Positions 9,801-16,219 of a stretch of DNA of 59,964 bases are shown piece after piece (the first letter of the stretch is position 1; each line of letters opens with the position of its first letter). Made by a program: the position numbers and the translations under genes. Under the pieces are notes generated by a model. The model did no database searches. It was not told where the DNA came from and saw only the letters and a program-made list of their open reading frames with translations. This DNA is from Thermoplasmatales archaeon ex4572_165 (GTDB taxonomy: Archaea; Thermoplasmatota; E2; DHVEG-1), in assembly GCA_002254885.1 (NCBI GenBank), contig NJDG01000002.1:1-59964 (forward strand), given 5' to 3'.

Positions 9801-10345
9801 AAACCCGTTATCTCCATGCTGAAATTGATACTCTGGAAAGATCTGAGATTATTCGACAACTTAGACTTGGAGAGTTTGATGTACTTGTTGGAATAAACCT
9901 TCTCAGAGAAGGACTGGACATTCCTGAGATTGGATTTATTGGCATTCTTGATGCAGACAAAGAAGGTTTTCTTCGAGATCACCGGAGTTTAATACAGATT
10001 ATTGGTCGTGCTGCACGAAATTCAACTGCAAAGGTGACATTATATGCAGATAGAATCACAGATTCCATGCAAAAAGCTCTTGATGAAACAATGCGTCGGC
10101 GTAATACCCAGATTGCGTTTAATAAAAAACACAATATTATTCCACAAACTATCATCAAACCTGTTCAAGAAAAGACAATTGAGATAAAAGACATAAAGCA
10201 TATTCCTCCATCAGATATCCCTAAGATTATTGTAGATCTTGAAGTTGAAATGAAAAACGCATCGGATGTATTGGATTTTGAACGAGCGATTTTTTTACGT
10301 GATAAGATAAAGCAGTTACGTTTACGAATAAAGAACAAGAAGTAA
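6842..10345 (+). CDS. uvrB: UvrB, excinuclease ABC subunit B, interrupted by an intein
   Basis: DNA helicase-like subunit that verifies damage and loads UvrC. The UvrB frame begins at about 6842 (TDFELITDLKPKGSQPNAI) and reaches the Walker A motif GVTGSGK, where 522 residues of intein follow before the motif resumes with TFTMAH. After splicing, the protein is about 645 residues, normal for UvrB. Extein marks are the beta-hairpin (YYDYYQPESYIP), Walker B FIDESH, helicase motifs near the end (NLLREGLDIPE, QIIGRAARN) and the C-terminal UVR motif. The gene directly follows uvrC. The oddities are the missing standard start codon and the intein placed in the ATP-binding loop, so UvrB should be inactive until splicing. 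Confidence 0.92.
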   Translation: MTDFELITDLKPKGSQPNAIKQLISGIENNFPHQTLLGVTGSGKSLEYTELILLKNKNREIEKREIGEFVESQFKNPTKIGNSEIQNISGYKILSFNNTNYKVEEKQVKQISRHKEEFIYKIVLDDLSNIKVTKDHNCYRLKNCKLELCNTTDLKLGDYLPTSNFIPSPSRKINWVNLLEYNPKVKVYIGDLIQNFDQDHKKILEILKEDHRSPKWKINQILNKTNDRGITISQLDKYLLSLKLDLKNVNKYVKIITKKQDVTSPLIKIDHNFLFLLGLYIAEGITTNDYVLISNSNKHIQNICIEVFNSLGINFYRRNKNDIAYNSILLSNLLKRFGHISFDKKIPNFIYDLSNEQLSFLLRGLFDGDGWVETNSVLLLSASKELINDVKNLLLRFKITSRITTKKIIRTYYKLNISGKQNLIRFQKSISFTISYKKEKLSKTIKKNSNTNVDLLPNSSDFIKNIRKKHNLYQQDIAQIIGCNRSYISMIENNKRHPSKEKMLKLAKWLINNDPSNYILLNLLNFNFKKIVKIQKIKNEHDHVYDLSIKDNENFMAGYGNIFVHNTFTMAHTIQQVQHPTLVMAHNKTLASQLYSEFKGFFPNNRVEYFVSYYDYYQPESYIPSRDLYIEKDADINPKIEQMRLSATASLLSRKDVIVVASVSAIYSAGNPKDYKKLSFEINKHAHISRNEIIEHLINMQYERNDLALQQGRFRVKGDVIDIVPAYSDNIIRIELFGDEIEKIKELNKVTGDVIDEFSYFYLFPAKHFVIPEEKRDYAIESIKQELEETLSNLDMIESHRLKQRTLYDIEMIEETGFCKGIENYSRHFDRRKPGDKPFCLLDYFPPDFLMFIDESHRTIPQIHGMHRGDYSRKKSLIEYGFRLPSAFDNRPLTFHEFSKYMNNVIFVSATPGDYELEISDQVVEQIIRPTGLVDPEVEVHPIKGQIQDLIKKINHTIKNRNRVLVTTITKRLAEELSNYLSDHGIKTRYLHAEIDTLERSEIIRQLRLGEFDVLVGINLLREGLDIPEIGFIGILDADKEGFLRDHRSLIQIIGRAARNSTAKVTLYADRITDSMQKALDETMRRRNTQIAFNKKHNIIPQTIIKPVQEKTIEIKDIKHIPPSDIPKIIVDLEVEMKNASDVLDFERAIFLRDKIKQLRLRIKNKK
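6974..8539 (+). mobile_element. Intein in UvrB P-loop with LAGLIDADG endonuclease and embedded HTH
   Basis: An in-frame 522-residue insert between Lys and Thr of GVTGSGK-T. It starts with Ser (SLEYTELILL, block A), has a block B-like TKDHNC at intein residues 89-94, and ends with block F/G features (VYDLSIKDNENFMAGY, then VHN before Thr+1), the expected nucleophiles for class 1 splicing. Two dodecapeptide endonuclease motifs are visible: LLGLYIAEG at intein residues 232-240 and LLRGLFDGDGW at 317-327, each with the acidic residue. Between endonuclease and C-terminal splicing part lies an XRE-like helix-turn-helix at about 420-464 (QQDIAQIIGCNRSYISMIE). All blocks look intact, so it is probably active in splicing and perhaps in homing. 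Its A-rich composition stands out against the flanking extein. Confidence 0.93.
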
Positions 10346-10407
10346 TATTGGATAGAACATTATTTCTTTACAAAATTATTTTATAGATAAGTAGATACAT
10401 CCTAAAG

Positions 10408-11295
10408 ATGGATCATCAAATGATAATCAAGATATTTATCATAGTAATTATTCCTTTTTTATTACTTTTCACAGCTTGTATTGAAGAACCAATTGATAAA
10501 TCTGGAAAAATCATTACTGTTGGAACTGAACCATTATCTAGTTTTCAACGAATTCAAGATGCAATAAACACTTCTTCTGAGGGAGATACGATTCTTATTT
10601 TTAAAGGAGAATATCAGGAGATAATTTCAGTAAAAAAATCATTAATGATCAAGGCAGAGAACAATAATCAGGTAATTATTTCTTATAAGGGAGCTGAACA
10701 TCAGAAAGACATTATAACAATCTCCGCAGATTCATGTTCAATCAAGGGATTAATAATTAAAAACAGCGGTAATGGTACAAATATCCAAGGTATAAAAATT
10801 AATTCAGATAATAATCATATCTCAAATAATACTTTTTTATTTATGCGTCAAGGGGCCATATTGTCAGAAGAATGTAGAGGAAATCATATTGATAATAATA
10901 CTTTTAAAGATAATTATAATGGAATTTGGTTTTCAAATGCGCATGAAAATGAAATGTTTAATAATAGTTTTTATAATAATTTAGGTAATGGAATTCAAGG
11001 AAAAAAATCTCGCGGTAATCTTATTTATCATAATTCTTTTGTTAATAATTCAAATGGAATTTATTTTTGTTGTAGTTCAGTTGATAATGTAATATTTGAA
11101 AATTCATTTATTCTCAATAATGATTCTCATGTTAAAGGATCTAATAATAATGTTTGGCATTTCAATGGTAAGGGAAATTATTGGGATGATTATGGTGGTA
11201 TAGATATGAATGAAGATTTCATTGGAGATTCACCATATGAAATTGAAGGTGGAATTGAACTTGACCAATATCCATTAATGAATCCCATAAATTAA
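10408..11295 (+). CDS. Secreted beta-helix (NosD-like) lipoprotein
   Basis: A 295-residue product with an N-terminal hydrophobic signal ending in the lipobox-like LLFTAC (Cys near residue 19), so probably lipid-anchored outside the membrane. From about residue 45 it has the opening typical of NosD-type right-handed parallel beta-helix proteins (IQDAINTSSEGDTILIF), then repeating NNTF/NNSF turns, one rung about every 22-24 residues. It ends with the common C-terminal block NYWDDYGG...DQYPL. Such proteins often bind or process polysaccharides, but no catalytic residues can be named here. It follows uvrB by 62 bases and is probably a separate unit. Confidence 0.8.
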   Translation: MDHQMIIKIFIIVIIPFLLLFTACIEEPIDKSGKIITVGTEPLSSFQRIQDAINTSSEGDTILIFKGEYQEIISVKKSLMIKAENNNQVIISYKGAEHQKDIITISADSCSIKGLIIKNSGNGTNIQGIKINSDNNHISNNTFLFMRQGAILSEECRGNHIDNNTFKDNYNGIWFSNAHENEMFNNSFYNNLGNGIQGKKSRGNLIYHNSFVNNSNGIYFCCSSVDNVIFENSFILNNDSHVKGSNNNVWHFNGKGNYWDDYGGIDMNEDFIGDSPYEIEGGIELDQYPLMNPIN

Positions 11296-11644
11296 AAGGA
11301 TATTCAAATAGTACCATGTTTATATATACATACGAATATCTGTTTTTTTTAGTAACGTACCCATGCATATTTCTAAATATATTAATTAACTGTATTATAA
11401 AAATATTAAATAATATGTTTAGGAATCTTTTTTCTACTCCAATCCATATTCCACATATAGCATTCTAAAAAAACCTTTTTTAAAAATGTTAAATTTTATA
11501 TCTAAAAATGATTCCACAATATTTCATCTTTTAAAAAATTAGCAACTTAATAAAAACATACGCAAATCAACTTTTTATAGATATCATTATATATTAAAGA
11601 AAACAACTTGTAACTATAAAATTAATAAAGAGGCAGATATAACA
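11296..11644. other. AT-rich intergenic region with a promoter for the 11645 gene
   Basis: A 349-base stretch without a supported gene. It holds the T tract at 11343-11350 and a TATA-like element TTATATATTA at 11587-11596, about 50 bases before the ATG at 11645. No tRNA-like fold, repeat array or conserved short frame was seen. Confidence 0.5.
11343..11350 (+). terminator. Oligo-T tract, possible archaeal terminator
   Basis: A run of eight T residues 47 bases after the stop of the beta-helix lipoprotein gene. Archaeal RNA polymerase often terminates at such tracts without a hairpin. No stable stem precedes it. Confidence 0.3.
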
Positions 11645-11938
11645 ATGGAAGAATCAACAGATATTTCTATAAAACAAGCAACACAAGAGCTATTGCATAC
11701 TGCGATTTTTCAAAATATTTCCAAAAGAACAAATGAAATGTTTGCACAAAAACTTGCATTTTGGCTTGTTCGATATATTCTACTAATCTCATCAATGAAT
11801 GAATCGCTTAATATTAATTTAGAACAGATTCTTTCAAATCTCCATGGTGAAAGACTAAAAAAAATCGTTTCCATTACTAATAATTCAGTTAATTCCACAC
11901 ATAATGATTCTAACAATTCCGATTATTATATTTGGTAA
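11645..11938 (+). CDS. Small hypothetical protein
   Basis: A 97-residue product not recognised as a known family. It is mostly helical by composition. Residues 8-35 are amphipathic, a more hydrophobic stretch runs near 37-52 (LAFWLVRYILLISS), and the tail is rich in Asn and Ser. No cysteine is present. AAGAGG at 11628-11633, eleven bases before the ATG, is a weak ribosome binding site, and TTATATATTA at 11587 is a plausible TATA box. It converges on the PRC-barrel-like gene. The real promoter and start context make a genuine gene likely; function unknown. Confidence 0.5.
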   Translation: MEESTDISIKQATQELLHTAIFQNISKRTNEMFAQKLAFWLVRYILLISSMNESLNINLEQILSNLHGERLKKIVSITNNSVNSTHNDSNNSDYYIW

Positions 11939-11976
11939 AAAAAAGAAAAAAAAGGAGTTTTGAATCTCCATTTTTA

Positions 11977-12540
11977 TTATTTGAAATTCCACTCGTTTTG
12001 CCAATATTGATGAAGTTCATCAATTGTTTTGTCAAGAGTAATTGTATCTTTGACATCACTGAAATAATTTGTTGGCATTGGAAACATAGTGTTTGCTGGG
12101 AAATTCCATGCTTCTGCAAGATATGGATCAATAAAGCAGCAATAGTGTTTGTATGTTCCATCGTTTTCTACCCATCCATAAAAAGTTCCAACACGGGAAT
12201 GGTTTTTATCATAGATTGGTTTGTCCATGAGTTCATCTGTTGGCCAGGTTGTGTTTCCCATTGGTACTGCCCTGTTCCAGAATTTTCCAAGTTGTTCTGT
12301 TGTTTTATTTAATGTGACCTGATCTGACCATTCTTTGATATAGTCACTAGATACAGGATAGAGTTTTTGCGTTCCTCTAAACCATGTATCCCTAGAGTTC
12401 TCGTTTGGTCTAATTCCAAAGAAATATCCAGGATACTCAGTATTCCAGCTTTTCCAATATTTATCTACGGTTCCAACAGTGTTTCCATTGGAATCATATA
12501 CTTCTTTACCTACTAATTGTTGTGGATTATCTATTCTCAT
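11977..12540 (-). CDS. Tandem PRC-barrel-like domain protein
   Basis: A 187-residue soluble product built of two related halves. Each starts with a motif resembling the PRC-barrel opening (residues about 6-25, LVGKEVYDSNGNTVGTVDKY; about 103-125, LMDKPIYDKNHSRVGTFYGW) and ends with a similar helix (TLNKTTEQLGKFWN versus TLDKTIDELHQYWQ). PRC barrels bind partner proteins or RNA in several systems. The role here is unknown. The ATG at 12540 is preceded by AGGAAGGA on the minus strand, a strong ribosome binding site. It is transcribed in the same direction as the TrmB-like regulator 158 bases upstream. Confidence 0.6.
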   Translation of the reverse strand: MRIDNPQQLVGKEVYDSNGNTVGTVDKYWKSWNTEYPGYFFGIRPNENSRDTWFRGTQKLYPVSSDYIKEWSDQVTLNKTTEQLGKFWNRAVPMGNTTWPTDELMDKPIYDKNHSRVGTFYGWVENDGTYKHYCCFIDPYLAEAWNFPANTMFPMPTNYFSDVKDTITLDKTIDELHQYWQNEWNFK

Positions 12541-12698
12541 ATTCCATCCTTCCTAAGAATTCTTCGTAACATATTAATAGAGTTATATAAACTATTCTAT
12601 TTTTTTAACAAGATTATCTGGTATTATCTGTTCTAGATGTTCTTTAAAATTAATATATTAATAAATATATTATTAATAAATTGGTAATTATTGATAAC

Positions 12699-13049
12699 TT
12701 ATTCGTTCAATTGAGAAAGAGTTTTTTTTACTACATTATACCATTCTTCTAAACATTCTTCTGCTGCTTTTTTAATTTCGAGTTTTCCTGAACAGGAATA
12801 TGTATGAAAATATCCCCCTTTTTCAAGATTTTTTGTTTGTTTTATACAGATACCACATTTTGTTAATTTCTGTAAAGATCGATAAACAGTGCTTCGTTCT
12901 TTTTTGAGGATTTCTGCAAGTTCATCTGCTCGGATATTTTTCTCTTTTTTAAGTTCCTTGTATACTTTAATATCAAGTTCATTGAGGTTAAAAATACATT
13001 TTACTGCACCATCACATTTAAGATTCTTTGTATCATTAAGTATTTTCAT
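12699..13049 (-). CDS. TrmB-like winged-helix transcriptional regulator
   Basis: A 116-residue product with a winged helix at about residues 22-85 (LNELDIKVYKELKKEKNIRA, then LAEILKKERSTVYRSLQKL) typical of the TrmB/HTH_20 group, and no ligand-binding C-terminal domain. Four cysteines (near residues 13, 18, 65 and 69, with others toward the tail) leave a thiol-sensing role open. It is divergent from the thioredoxin gene, and the 88 bases between them hold a perfect 12-base palindrome. By position it probably controls the thioredoxin/TlpA redox cluster and itself. Redox sensing is inference only. Confidence 0.75.
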   Translation of the reverse strand: MKILNDTKNLKCDGAVKCIFNLNELDIKVYKELKKEKNIRADELAEILKKERSTVYRSLQKLTKCGICIKQTKNLEKGGYFHTYSCSGKLEIKKAAEECLEEWYNVVKKTLSQLNE

Positions 13050-13093
13050 CTAGTAATATAATATCAAACCACATATTTAATGGTTGTGTTATT

Positions 13094-13105
13094 ATTGTGC
13101 ACAAT
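13094..13105. promoter_or_regulatory. Perfect palindrome ATTGTGCACAAT, probable operator
   Basis: A 12-base perfect inverted repeat lying just upstream of the TATA box of the thioredoxin gene and between it and the divergent TrmB-like regulator. Position overlaps the expected BRE region, so binding would block TFB. A weaker inverted pair (AACCA...TGGTT) lies at about 13067-13086. Confidence 0.6.
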
Positions 13106-13107
13106 CG

Positions 13108-13116
13108 TTATATACT
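13108..13116 (+). promoter_or_regulatory. TATA box of the thioredoxin gene
   Basis: GTTATATAC is about 25-28 bases before the ATG at 13138, the spacing expected for a leaderless archaeal transcript beginning at or next to that ATG. Confidence 0.55.
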
Positions 13117-13137
13117 AGTCAAACCATACAATACTTA

Positions 13138-13548
13138 ATGGTAGACGAACTAGAAACTATTAAAAAGAAAAAACTCGAAGAAATGAAAAAAAGATACCTA
13201 AATGGAGGAAACAAAATGGAAAACATGCCAAATACACCAATAAAAATAACTGATGCGGATTTTAATGAAAACATTGGAAAATATGGAACAGTTGTCGTTG
13301 ATTGTTGGGCACCATGGTGCGGACCCTGCCGAATGCTTGGCCCAGTAGTTGATGAATTAGCAAAAGAACTTCAAGGAAAAATCGTTTTTGGAAAACTAAA
13401 TGTAGATGAAAACCGAAATACCTCAACACAATATGGAATTATGAGTATACCATCACTACTTGTTTTCAAAGATGGAAAACATGTGGACACTTTTATTGGT
13501 GCCCTGCCAAAACCCCAACTTCAGTCTAAATTAGAACAATATATTTAA
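13138..13548 (+). CDS. trx: Thioredoxin
   Basis: Cytoplasmic thiol-disulfide oxidoreductase. The active site WCGPC is present (WAPWCGPCRMLG), with the cis-proline loop MSIPSLLVF and the GALPK turn. I chose ATG 13138: it is 25 bases downstream of a TATA box and gives an N-terminal helix (DELETIKKKKLEEMKKRY) seen in several archaeal thioredoxins. A second ATG at 13216 with GGAGG ahead of it could also be used, so two products are possible. It heads the redox cluster that continues with a TlpA-like lipoprotein and leads to Rnf. The operator palindrome and divergent regulator suggest control of its expression. Confidence 0.93.
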   Translation: MVDELETIKKKKLEEMKKRYLNGGNKMENMPNTPIKITDADFNENIGKYGTVVVDCWAPWCGPCRMLGPVVDELAKELQGKIVFGKLNVDENRNTSTQYGIMSIPSLLVFKDGKHVDTFIGALPKPQLQSKLEQYI

Positions 13549-13574
13549 AATAAATAAACAAGAAGGCGAACAAT

Positions 13575-14138
13575 ATGAAAAAATCACAAATCCTCACAAC
13601 AAGCCTCATCATTACTATCTTAATTACCACAGGATTACTATCCGGCTGTACAACATCAACCAATGAAAACGATAATGGGGAAAATTTCAAATTTGCCCTT
13701 CTTGATGGAACAACAGCAGAACTAAATGATTACCGAGGAAAAATAGTAATTTTGGATCTATGGGCAACATGGTGTAGCCCATGCCAATATCAAATGCTTG
13801 AACTGAAAAAAGCATATGAAACATATTCAAGAGACGATCTTGAAATATTATCAATAAATGTAGAATCCCGTGAATCAAATACAGATATTGAAAATTTTTT
13901 AAATCAATTCGAAGAATATGATTATGATCTAGAATGGGTTTTCGGTAATGAAATAGATGATACAAAAAAATATAAACAAAAACCAGACAGCGGAATTCCT
14001 TCAATATGTTTTTTTGATAGAAATGGAGAAGTCATTTTCAAACATGTCGGCGTAATGATGTTTGATGAATTACCTGAAGGATGGACGGGCGATGAAACAT
14101 TATTAAAAGAAAAAATCGATGAATTTATAATACAGTGA
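13575..14138 (+). CDS. TlpA/ResA-like thioredoxin-fold lipoprotein
   Basis: A 187-residue extracytoplasmic protein. Residues 1-25 form a signal ending in the lipobox LLSGC, then a linker, then an AhpC/TSA-type thioredoxin fold with active site WCSPC (near residues 66-70) and the cis-Pro element SGIPSICFF. Proteins of this type reduce disulfides or handle apocytochromes outside the membrane. No cytochrome c gene or CxxCH motif occurs nearby, so disulfide exchange on other secreted proteins is more likely. It lies 26 bases after the thioredoxin gene, probably in one transcript. Together they suggest that reducing power is passed across the membrane. Confidence 0.88.
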   Translation: MKKSQILTTSLIITILITTGLLSGCTTSTNENDNGENFKFALLDGTTAELNDYRGKIVILDLWATWCSPCQYQMLELKKAYETYSRDDLEILSINVESRESNTDIENFLNQFEEYDYDLEWVFGNEIDDTKKYKQKPDSGIPSICFFDRNGEVIFKHVGVMMFDELPEGWTGDETLLKEKIDEFIIQ

Positions 14139-14179
14139 AAAAATTAGGTGAAATAAAATAGATATGGAGAGTAATAGAA

Positions 14180-14680
14180 ATGAAACACAAAAACAATAAA
14201 ATACTTGCAATATTCGCTGTTGCATTGATAGGATTCATAGTATTCTCAACAAGTTCAATGGCTGATGTAACAGTTGATATAATCCCTGTAAAACCATCAC
14301 CGGAAGAAACCATTGAAATTACAGCAAAAATCACTGACGAAAACGTGACAGCTGTATACGTAGAGCTTCAAGAATGTAATGGTAATACAGGCATATGCTA
14401 TTCACAAGAGAATATTACAATGACTGGTATGATAGGTAATGAATTTACTTCATCAATAACACTAACCCATGATGACGCAACATATCTTCAATATACTATT
14501 ATCGTCCAAACGGATCAAGGATGGGCTGAATATAACAAAGATACAAAAGTAGACTATGAAATTTCAGCCCCAAATAATGGAAATACTGACGACGATAATA
14601 ATACTCCAGGTTTTGAATTTGTATCACTTGCTTTATCAATAATGTTTATATCTTTGATTTTATATAGACGAAAAAGATAA
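14180..14680 (+). CDS. Secreted protein with PGF-CTERM-like anchor
   Basis: A 166-residue product with an N-terminal signal (about residues 8-28, ending before DVTVDI), an Ig/Fn3-like beta domain (about 30-130) containing the pair ECNGNTGIC, a Asp/Asn-rich spacer, and a C-terminal tail: TPGFEF, a hydrophobic helix and RRKR. That tail matches the tripartite PGF-CTERM type of archaeal surface sorting signal, in which an archaeosortase cleaves and anchors the protein. No archaeosortase is in the window. It sits inside the redox cluster, so the two cysteines may be a substrate disulfide of the neighbouring thioredoxin-fold proteins; that is inference. Confidence 0.65.
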   Translation: MKHKNNKILAIFAVALIGFIVFSTSSMADVTVDIIPVKPSPEETIEITAKITDENVTAVYVELQECNGNTGICYSQENITMTGMIGNEFTSSITLTHDDATYLQYTIIVQTDQGWAEYNKDTKVDYEISAPNNGNTDDDNNTPGFEFVSLALSIMFISLILYRRKR

Positions 14681-14683
14681 GCT

Positions 14684-15529
14684 ATGAAATTTCAGCTCAA
14701 ACGTTTACTCGCACAATTCTTTATTTTTTTATCAGCAAACCTTCGCCCATTTGGCGTTAAAACAGGGTTTTGCTACCCATTTTTTTATTGTAATGCATGT
14801 CCCTCAGCAACAAGTGCATGTCCATTAAGACCACTTGAAGTAAGTGTATATAAATTCATACAAGATGATAACAGTATAAAATGGACTTTTCTTTTATTTC
14901 CCATTGCAATCCTTGGCCTAATTGGAGCACTTTCTGGTCGAGCAATATGTGGATGGGCATGCCCTATTGGTCTTCTTCAAAGAGCAACAGGTAAAATAGC
15001 TAGAAAATTTAAAAAATATCCATTATTTAAAAAAATGGGAAAACATCCAATAGAACAATATTTACGATATATCAAATACATCAACCTTATTGGCCTCGTA
15101 TTTGTAACATCTGCATTAATTGGTTTTTATTTTACTGACATCTGCCCAATAGGTTTTCTTACAGGAACCATACCAACATTACTATTATTTCCAGGAAAAT
15201 ATGGCCCTAGCTCCTATTTTTGGATCGCATTAGTAATTTTTATTCTGTTTCTTATCCTCATCTTCCTTATTGAACGAGGATGGTGTAGATATTTCTGCCC
15301 GGTTGGAGCAATTCTTGCACCATTTAATAAAATAAGTCTAATGCATATTACAAGAGTTCCAGAAGAAACATTTCAGAAAGAATGTCTTCATTGTAATGCC
15401 TGTTCAAACATCTGTCCAATGGGTATTGATGTTGTAAAAATTAATAGAGATCCTGAATGTATTCTCTGTGGAAAATGTATAGAGGTTTGTCCAAAGAATC
15501 TTATTGAATATTCAAGGGGGCAAAAATAA
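14684..15529 (+). CDS. NapH-like membrane polyferredoxin
   Basis: A 281-residue integral membrane iron-sulfur protein. It has a cysteine-rich N-terminus (FYCNACPSATSACPL), about four transmembrane helices, two CxxxCP motifs at the membrane face (CGWACPIG and CRYFCPVG, the 4Fe-4S-binding membrane type), a DICPIG element, and two C-terminal 4Fe-4S ferredoxin motifs (CLHCNACSNICPMG and CILCGKCIEVCPKN). The family (NapH, NosR, CcoG, RdxA) moves electrons between the cytoplasm, membrane carriers and external proteins. It starts three bases after the PGF-CTERM gene and overlaps the next gene by one base. It is a good candidate for the electron bridge from ferredoxin to the external thioredoxin-fold proteins. 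Confidence 0.88.
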   Translation: MKFQLKRLLAQFFIFLSANLRPFGVKTGFCYPFFYCNACPSATSACPLRPLEVSVYKFIQDDNSIKWTFLLFPIAILGLIGALSGRAICGWACPIGLLQRATGKIARKFKKYPLFKKMGKHPIEQYLRYIKYINLIGLVFVTSALIGFYFTDICPIGFLTGTIPTLLLFPGKYGPSSYFWIALVIFILFLILIFLIERGWCRYFCPVGAILAPFNKISLMHITRVPEETFQKECLHCNACSNICPMGIDVVKINRDPECILCGKCIEVCPKNLIEYSRGQK

Positions 15530-16158
15530 TGAACAAAAATATCTCAATAAGCATAATCATTGTTTTTTCCATCTTTTTAACTGGAATGTTTGTTTACACC
15601 GATGGATATGAAGATATTAAGAGTAGTGTTGTTGAAGTTCTTTGTCTGAGTTGTTTAAAGCTTGATCCAGTAACACAACTGGAATATATCTTTGAAACTG
15701 CTAACAGTAACCATCATCCAGATTTTGTTCTTAATAATCTTACATCAGGAATTGTGTTTTTACATTATAGCAAAGACGCCTGTTCAGGTTGTGACATTAT
15801 ACTTCCGGCAATTAAAGAACTATTCTCTGTTGAATATGGTAAAGAGGATATGTTTCAGAAAAAACTGACATTTGAAGAAAATACAGTTCATTACTATTAT
15901 ATTAACACAGATCATACAACTGACGAAAAACAACAATCATTTAAGATATATGATAAGGATCACGTTGAAGGATTACCCATGGTTACAATTATAACCTTAA
16001 ATTATGATCACGGAACAATAAAACCTTACTATACAAGTATTTATGGTACTTTTGGATCAAAATATGACACACTTCAAAAACGATATGATTTTTTAACAGA
16101 TATCATCTCAGAAAGTATTGGATTATGGGAAGAGAATAATGCAGGATATGAACCATAA
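15529..16158 (+). CDS. Membrane-anchored thioredoxin-like protein with CLSC and CSGC motifs
   Basis: A 209-residue product with one N-terminal transmembrane segment (about 5-25), then a CLSC motif (about residues 38-41, VLCLSCLKLDP) and a thioredoxin-like fold in which CSGC (DACSGCDIILP) occupies the active-site place, with a cis-Pro-like EGLPMVTII. GGGGG nine bases before the ATG supports this start, which overlaps the previous stop by one base. Two dithiol pairs in one external protein suggest a relay in which the first pair receives electrons from the membrane polyferredoxin. The family is not one I can name. The operon position is firm and the relay idea is inference. Confidence 0.7.
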   Translation: MNKNISISIIIVFSIFLTGMFVYTDGYEDIKSSVVEVLCLSCLKLDPVTQLEYIFETANSNHHPDFVLNNLTSGIVFLHYSKDACSGCDIILPAIKELFSVEYGKEDMFQKKLTFEENTVHYYYINTDHTTDEKQQSFKIYDKDHVEGLPMVTIITLNYDHGTIKPYYTSIYGTFGSKYDTLQKRYDFLTDIISESIGLWEENNAGYEP

Positions 16159-16219
16159 AAAAAATAAGTTTTAAGAATGAGGCTTATTATGCATTGACTA
16201 GTTATATTAGGGTGTTGTC

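Noticed and set aside
10800-11150. DNA repeat array
   Set aside because: The recurring AATAATAC/AATAATTC-like units encode the Asn-rich turns of the beta-helix protein and vary as coding sequence; not a CRISPR or satellite.
11932-12312. Plus-strand frame opposite the PRC-barrel-like gene
   Set aside because: It is the antisense shadow of the minus-strand gene, with no ribosome binding site and an odd composition.
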